Assembly: GCA_004525335.1 (NCBI GenBank)
Contig: SPCL01000007.1
Span: 1 to 26,453 of the forward strand
Direction: 5' to 3'
DNA length: 26,453 nucleotides
Origin: Thermodesulfobacteriales bacterium
GTDB lineage: Bacteria > Desulfobacterota_D > UBA1144 > Nemesobacterales > UBA2774
The position numbers and the translations under genes are program-made. Shown piece by piece: positions 22,725 through 26,453 of this stretch. The stretch's first letter is position 1, and every line of letters starts with the position of its first letter. A model generated the notes under the pieces. That model saw nothing but the letters and a program-made list of their open reading frames with translations, ran no database searches and was not told the origin of the DNA.

Positions 22725-23835
22725 GTATCTGAAAAACGTTCTCGTATTATTTGTATCAGTCATCCTTGCCCTTCTAGTCACAGAAGGTCTGGCAAGGCTC
22801 TTTTTTGACCCAATTGATTTCCTCAAACCTAAAATTGTTAATGACGAAGTGTTGCGATATAAGATTGAGCCCAATTCAGGCGCCCATGATTCCTGGGGAT
22901 ATCGAAATAAGAAAGTGCCCCAAACTGCCAAAATAGTTGCGATTGGGGATTCCCACACTTATGGGATTAGTGCCACAGCCTCTAACTCATGGCCGGCCGC
23001 CTTACAGAGAATTTCAAGCAAAGATACATATAACTTGTCACTTGGGGGTTACGGGCCGGCAGAATATTTCTATTTAATGGAGGATAAAGCACTAGAGCTG
23101 GACCCGGAGATGATAATAGTAGGTTTTTATCTCGGCAATGATTTAAAGGATTCTTTTAACGCGGTTTATTCAGTTCCCATCTGGGAAGATTTGAGGAATT
23201 TAGATATTAGCTACTCGTTTGATGAGGATGAAAATAATAAAGAAGCCAATTCCGAAAGTTTTACTGATTGGGTATCAGCTAACAGCGTCTTGTACAGAAT
23301 TATTAGCTCTTCGTTCATAGGTGATAACTTGAGGCAGCAAAGAAGGATTAGCAAAGGAGAAGATATTCCAATTCTAGATCTACCGGAACAAGGAATTAAT
23401 ACCGGATTCACACCCGATAGAAGGCTTGAGGGCTTAGATTTAAGTACCCCTGAGGTTAGGGAAGGACTTAATTTAACTCTAGAATTCTTCAATAGAATGA
23501 ACCAGCTCGCTCGTGAAAAACAAGTCGGTTTTCTGGTTGTTATTATTCCGACTAAAGAAGGGGTATTTTCAGAATTCATATCAAAGAGTGATGAATTATC
23601 AGAATCATATAAGCTGGATAAGCTTATACAAAATGAAGAAGTGGTTTCAAAACTGGTACAAAGGTATTTTGTGGATCATGAGATTCCATATATTGACGTA
23701 CTAGGCCCGTTGAAAAATGCAGCCGGGAGCGAGCAGATATATCCCAACAATTTCGGCGGCCACTCGAATAAAAATGGATACCGAATAATAGCCGAATCTA
23801 TAAATAAGCACTTAGAATCTAAAGACATTCACTAG
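22717..23835 (+). CDS. Membrane-anchored SGNH/GDSL hydrolase-family protein
   Basis: A 372-residue protein with an N-terminal membrane helix (about 7-28) and an extracytoplasmic SGNH domain. Block I is IGDSHTYG with Ser79 as nucleophile, block II has the Gly of SLGGYG (108-112), block III is GND (140-142) and block V has His349 in GGHSNKNGY. The Asp that usually sits two or three residues before the block V His is not present. Such proteins often add or remove acyl groups on envelope glycans. I place the start at the ATG at 22717, which overlaps the permease stop by 8 bases (ATGAATAA) and has GAGG upstream; a TTG at 22702 would add five residues. Function as an esterase or acetyltransferase is inference. 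Confidence 0.82.
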   Translation: MNKYLKNVLVLFVSVILALLVTEGLARLFFDPIDFLKPKIVNDEVLRYKIEPNSGAHDSWGYRNKKVPQTAKIVAIGDSHTYGISATASNSWPAALQRISSKDTYNLSLGGYGPAEYFYLMEDKALELDPEMIIVGFYLGNDLKDSFNAVYSVPIWEDLRNLDISYSFDEDENNKEANSESFTDWVSANSVLYRIISSSFIGDNLRQQRRISKGEDIPILDLPEQGINTGFTPDRRLEGLDLSTPEVREGLNLTLEFFNRMNQLAREKQVGFLVVIIPTKEGVFSEFISKSDELSESYKLDKLIQNEEVVSKLVQRYFVDHEIPYIDVLGPLKNAAGSEQIYPNNFGGHSNKNGYRIIAESINKHLESKDIH

Positions 23836-23855
23836 AGCTTATATTTTCTTTGATG

Positions 23856-23884
23856 TTTACATAGTTGGAATCAACTTTTATAAT
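23856..23884 (+). promoter_or_regulatory. Strong sigma70-type promoter for trpF-trpB-trpA
   Basis: TTTACA (23856-23861, 5 of 6), 17 bases, TATAAT (23879-23884, 6 of 6). The start would be near 23891, leaving a leader of only about 11 bases before trpF, with no Shine-Dalgarno sequence. AGTTG-GAAT-CAACT inside the spacer is a 5-base inverted repeat that could be an operator half, but is short. The leader is too short for a trp leader peptide or attenuator. Confidence 0.65.
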
Positions 23885-23901
23885 TTCCCTTCTCAAACAT
23901 T

Positions 23902-24531
23902 ATGAAAAATATATCAAGTACTAAAATCAAGATATGCGGCATCACCAATATGGAAGATGCTCAAGCGGCTGCCGACTTTGGAGCTGATGCGCTCGGTTTT
24001 ATCTTTTATAAACAAAGCAAGCGATATATAGATCCTGAAGTTGCAAAGAGGATAATCTCTGCTTTACCACCATTTCTTGCAAAAGTAGGAGTTTTCGTTA
24101 ATCAGGATTTGGACGAAATTTCTGAAATTAAAGAAATGACTGGAATACAGGTAGCTCAGCTACATGGTGATGAAACGGCGGAATTTGCCAGCTTACTTCC
24201 TCTAGAAGTTATAAAAGCTATTAGAGTCAAAGATAAATCTGATTTAGACAGGGTTGCGCAATATTCAGGTCAGGCTATCCTTTTCGATACATATTCGGAT
24301 ATAGAATATGGGGGTACCGGGAAAAGTTTTGACTGGGAAATCTTGAAAACTAAACCTATTTCTGGTGACATTATTCTATCCGGCGGGCTTAATCCAGATA
24401 ATGTTTTGGAAGCTATTAAAATTGTAAAACCTTACGCAGTTGATGTCAGCAGCGGGGTTGAAATTGCTCCGGGCAAAAAAGATCATAAGAAAATAAAAAA
24501 ATTCATTGAGGCGATAAAAAATGGACACTAA
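23902..24531 (+). CDS. trpF: Phosphoribosylanthranilate isomerase
   Basis: Catalyses the Amadori rearrangement of phosphoribosylanthranilate in tryptophan synthesis. The 209-residue single-domain TIM barrel shows KICGITNMEDA with the catalytic Cys12, ILFDTYSD with the catalytic Asp130, GGTGKSFDW, and the phosphate-binding LSGGLNPDNV and VDVSSGVE. It is a free-standing TrpF, not fused to TrpC. The 11-base overlap with trpB suggests coupled translation. trpC, trpD and trpE are not in the window. Confidence 0.96.
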   Translation: MKNISSTKIKICGITNMEDAQAAADFGADALGFIFYKQSKRYIDPEVAKRIISALPPFLAKVGVFVNQDLDEISEIKEMTGIQVAQLHGDETAEFASLLPLEVIKAIRVKDKSDLDRVAQYSGQAILFDTYSDIEYGGTGKSFDWEILKTKPISGDIILSGGLNPDNVLEAIKIVKPYAVDVSSGVEIAPGKKDHKKIKKFIEAIKNGH

Positions 24532-25729
24532 AACAACATTACCCGACGAGATGGGGCATTACGGTCAATTCGGAGGCAGATACGTTTCCGAGACTCTTAT
24601 GCCGGCTATTCTTCAATTGGAAGAGGCATATAAGGAAATCAAAAATGATCCAAAATTCCACGAAGAACTCAACTATTATCTCTCAGAATATGTAGGGCGT
24701 CCTACGCCTCTTTATTTTGCCCAGCGAATGACTGAGAAACTCGGCGGGGCTAAGATTTATCTAAAACGAGAAGATTTAGCCCATACCGGCGCACATAAGA
24801 TTAATAACACCATCGGACAGGCTATTCTTGCAGCCCGTATGGGAAAGAAAAGAATCATTGCTGAAACAGGAGCGGGTCAGCATGGGGTTGCGACAGCAAC
24901 CGTAGCGGCACTGCTAAATATGGAATGTGAAATATTCATGGGTAGTGAAGATACCAAGCGTCAATCTCTCAATGTTTTGAGAATGAAGCTGCTTGGAGCA
25001 AAAGTAAGAGAAGTAACTCAGGGCACTCAAACTCTTAAAGACGCGATGAATGAGGCAATGAGGGATTGGATTACTAATGTTAGAGATACTTTTTATATAA
25101 TCGGCAGCGTCGCCGGTCCTCATCCTTACCCTATGATGGTAAGAGATTTTCAATCGGTTATAGGTACAGAGGCCAGAGAGCAGATACTAGAAAAAGAAGA
25201 TAGGCTGCCTGATCTCCTTATTGCATGTGTAGGAGGAGGTTCTAACGCGATGGGGCTCTTCTATCCGTTCCTTCAAGATGAAGAGGTCAAACTTATAGGT
25301 GTAGAAGCAGCGGGGCTCGGAATAGATAAGGGAATTCACGCTGCAACTATCTCGGCAGGCAGTGTCGGAGTCCTGCACGGAAGCAAAACTTACCTGCTTC
25401 AAGACGACAATGGTCAAATTAAAGGCACTCATTCCATAGCGGCAGGGCTTGATTACCCTGGGGTGGGTCCTGAGCATTCCTATCTCAACGATTCAGGCAG
25501 AGTTTCATATACAAATGTTACCGATGGGGAAGCTCTTGAGGGTTTTAAATTCATATCTCAGGTAGAGGGGATAATTCCAGCATTAGAGACCTCTCATGCC
25601 GTTGCACATACTATGAAGATTGCACCGACAATGCCTAAAGACTCTATTATTATTGTTTGCTTATCTGGAAGGGGAGATAAGGATATGAATACAATCGCCG
25701 AACTAATGGAAAGTGATAATTCCCAATAG
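24521..25729 (+). CDS. trpB: Tryptophan synthase beta chain
   Basis: PLP enzyme that condenses indole with serine to make tryptophan, in an alpha2-beta2 complex with TrpA. The 402 residues show GQFGGRYVSETLMP (15-28), the PLP lysine Lys93 in HTGAHKINN, catalytic Glu115 in ETGAGQHG, and the phosphate-binding GGGSN (238-242). This is the standard TrpB1 type that pairs with TrpA. The ATG lies inside the end of trpF, with GAGG 9 bases upstream. A 247-base gap separates it from trpA, unusually long inside this operon. Confidence 0.97.
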   Translation: MDTKTTLPDEMGHYGQFGGRYVSETLMPAILQLEEAYKEIKNDPKFHEELNYYLSEYVGRPTPLYFAQRMTEKLGGAKIYLKREDLAHTGAHKINNTIGQAILAARMGKKRIIAETGAGQHGVATATVAALLNMECEIFMGSEDTKRQSLNVLRMKLLGAKVREVTQGTQTLKDAMNEAMRDWITNVRDTFYIIGSVAGPHPYPMMVRDFQSVIGTEAREQILEKEDRLPDLLIACVGGGSNAMGLFYPFLQDEEVKLIGVEAAGLGIDKGIHAATISAGSVGVLHGSKTYLLQDDNGQIKGTHSIAAGLDYPGVGPEHSYLNDSGRVSYTNVTDGEALEGFKFISQVEGIIPALETSHAVAHTMKIAPTMPKDSIIIVCLSGRGDKDMNTIAELMESDNSQ

Positions 25730-25769
25730 AGATTTACAACTAAAATAGCACAATTTTTAGATTCCTCCT

Positions 25770-25783
25770 CTGCCTGCTGGCAG
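25770..25783 (+). other. Small GC-rich hairpin after trpB
   Basis: CTGCC-TGCT-GGCAG is a perfect 5-base stem with a 4-base loop, 41 bases after the trpB stop. It is followed by TCTTGACTTT, not a clean T-run, so it is at best a weak terminator or an RNA-stability element in the trpB-trpA gap. Confidence 0.3.
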
Positions 25784-25813
25784 TCTTGACTTTGGATATG
25801 GGGGTGTTAGAGT

Positions 25814-25948
25814 TTGACCGAAGTATTGATAGCAGGGGTTGGAGTACTTAGCTTTTTCAGATTGCATCATCTATCCGGGAAAGGGGCTAAAATGAATAAA
25901 GTCTACGATTTAATACACATTATGGACAGCCTTTTTCACTATAAATAA
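25814..25948 (+). CDS. Possible small membrane protein between trpB and trpA
   Basis: A 44-codon frame starting at TTG 25814 fills most of the 247-base trpB-trpA gap. GGGGGTG lies about 9 bases before the start. The N-terminal third (EVLIAGVGVLSFF) is hydrophobic enough for a short membrane helix and is followed by a basic HHLSGKGAK stretch. An in-frame stop lies two codons upstream, so no longer form exists. I recognise no homologue. It could be a real small gene, a translated element coupled to trpA (29 bases downstream) or chance. Confidence 0.25.
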   Translation: MTEVLIAGVGVLSFFRLHHLSGKGAKMNKVYDLIHIMDSLFHYK

Positions 25949-25976
25949 ACTACAAATAAACAACGGCAAAAATCTC

Positions 25977-26453
25977 ATGAACAGAATAACTAATAAGTTC
26001 AATGAACTTAATGAAAAGGGTAGAATTGCATTAGTAACATATATAACAGCAGGTGATCCGTCACTCGAAGTTACTGAGGATATAGTTCTTAAACTTGAGG
26101 AGAGTGGGGCGGATATTATAGAGCTTGGTGTTCCATTTTCTGACCCCATGGCTGACGGCCCGGTTATACAATTGGCGTCAGAAAGAGCATTAGAGGCTGG
26201 AACTACTCTAGGTGACGTTCTAATTTCCGTTAGAAATATAAGAAAGGTCTCAGAAGTGCCCATTATACTGTTTGGCTACTACAATCCGTTTTTCCATTAC
26301 GGGGTTGAGAAGTTTGCAAAAGATGCATCAGAGGCAGGCGTAGACGGTGTTTTGGTTGTTGATCTGCCGCCGGAAGAAGCCCCTGAATTTAAAGTCCATA
26401 CAGATAAAGCAGGACTCGATCTAGTTTTCTTGCTAGCTCCTACAAGCACCACA
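25977..26453 (+). CDS. trpA: Tryptophan synthase alpha chain, C-terminus cut by window edge
   Basis: Cleaves indole-3-glycerol phosphate to indole, which is channelled to TrpB. The visible 159 residues (of about 265 expected) begin a TIM barrel with catalytic Glu49 in ELGVPFSDP and Asp60 in MADGPVIQ, the same numbering as in the E. coli enzyme. VTYITAGDPS and GYYNPFFHYG are typical. The ATG at 25977 is the first in frame after a stop at 25911-25913, but no clear Shine-Dalgarno sequence precedes it. Confidence 0.96.
   Translation, partial: MNRITNKFNELNEKGRIALVTYITAGDPSLEVTEDIVLKLEESGADIIELGVPFSDPMADGPVIQLASERALEAGTTLGDVLISVRNIRKVSEVPIILFGYYNPFFHYGVEKFAKDASEAGVDGVLVVDLPPEEAPEFKVHTDKAGLDLVFLLAPTSTT

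Overview
The window is AT-rich (about 40% GC by eye), densely packed bacterial chromosome with ordinary housekeeping and biosynthetic genes. There is no rRNA, tRNA, CRISPR array, transposase or phage gene. A PpiD-like membrane-anchored periplasmic chaperone, a large secreted LysM/NlpC-P60 hydrolase and an envelope-glycan gene group point to a Gram-negative-type cell. Stand-alone cofG and cofH genes (not the fused fbiC of actinobacteria), the xerC-hslV-hslU order and trpF-trpB-trpA would suit an uncultivated deltaproteobacteria-like or related lineage. That placement is inference and no marker gene here settles it.

Layout from left to right. (1) 1-1598, minus: PpiD/SurA-type chaperone, cut by the left edge. 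(2) 1880-5400, plus: coenzyme F420 genes cofD, cofG and cofH, behind a good sigma70-type promoter. (3) 5462-7878, minus: a ClpX-like AAA+ ATPase overlapping rimO. (4) 8019-11006, minus: argB-argD-argF, overlapping, behind a near-consensus promoter. (5) 11197-11919, plus: a chlorite dismutase-family haem protein, transcribed divergently from argB. (6) 11933-15033, minus: xerC-hslV-hslU and a small ABM-type gene. (7) 15161-18043, minus: a secreted cell-wall hydrolase with eight LysM repeats, preceded by two small unrecognised genes. (8) 18153-23835, plus: a glycan/envelope group with a GT4 glycosyltransferase, Wzx-like flippase, sulfotransferase, orphan MacB-type permease and membrane-anchored SGNH hydrolase. 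(9) 23902-26453, plus: trpF, trpB and trpA, with trpA cut by the right edge.

The genes form functional blocks. CofG and CofH make the deazaflavin Fo and CofD adds the phospholactyl-type side chain, but cofC and cofE are not here. ArgB, ArgD and ArgF cover three of the steps to citrulline. XerC, HslV and HslU form the familiar recombinase plus two-component protease operon. The glycan group could build, flip and sulfate a surface polymer. Co-directional neighbours often overlap by 4, 8 or 11 bases, which suggests translational coupling. TTG or GTG starts are used by several genes. The longest stretch without a gene is 281 bases (1599-1879), so no gap exceeds 300.

I did not find an obviously new multi-gene system. 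The best leads are the ClpX-like ATPase lacking both the zinc-binding domain and a canonical IGF ClpP-docking motif, the chlorite dismutase-family protein with an unusual distal haem site, the PpiD-like protein with no visible parvulin domain, the coupled permease/SGNH pair without an ATPase, and the two-gene hypothetical operon at 17455-18043.
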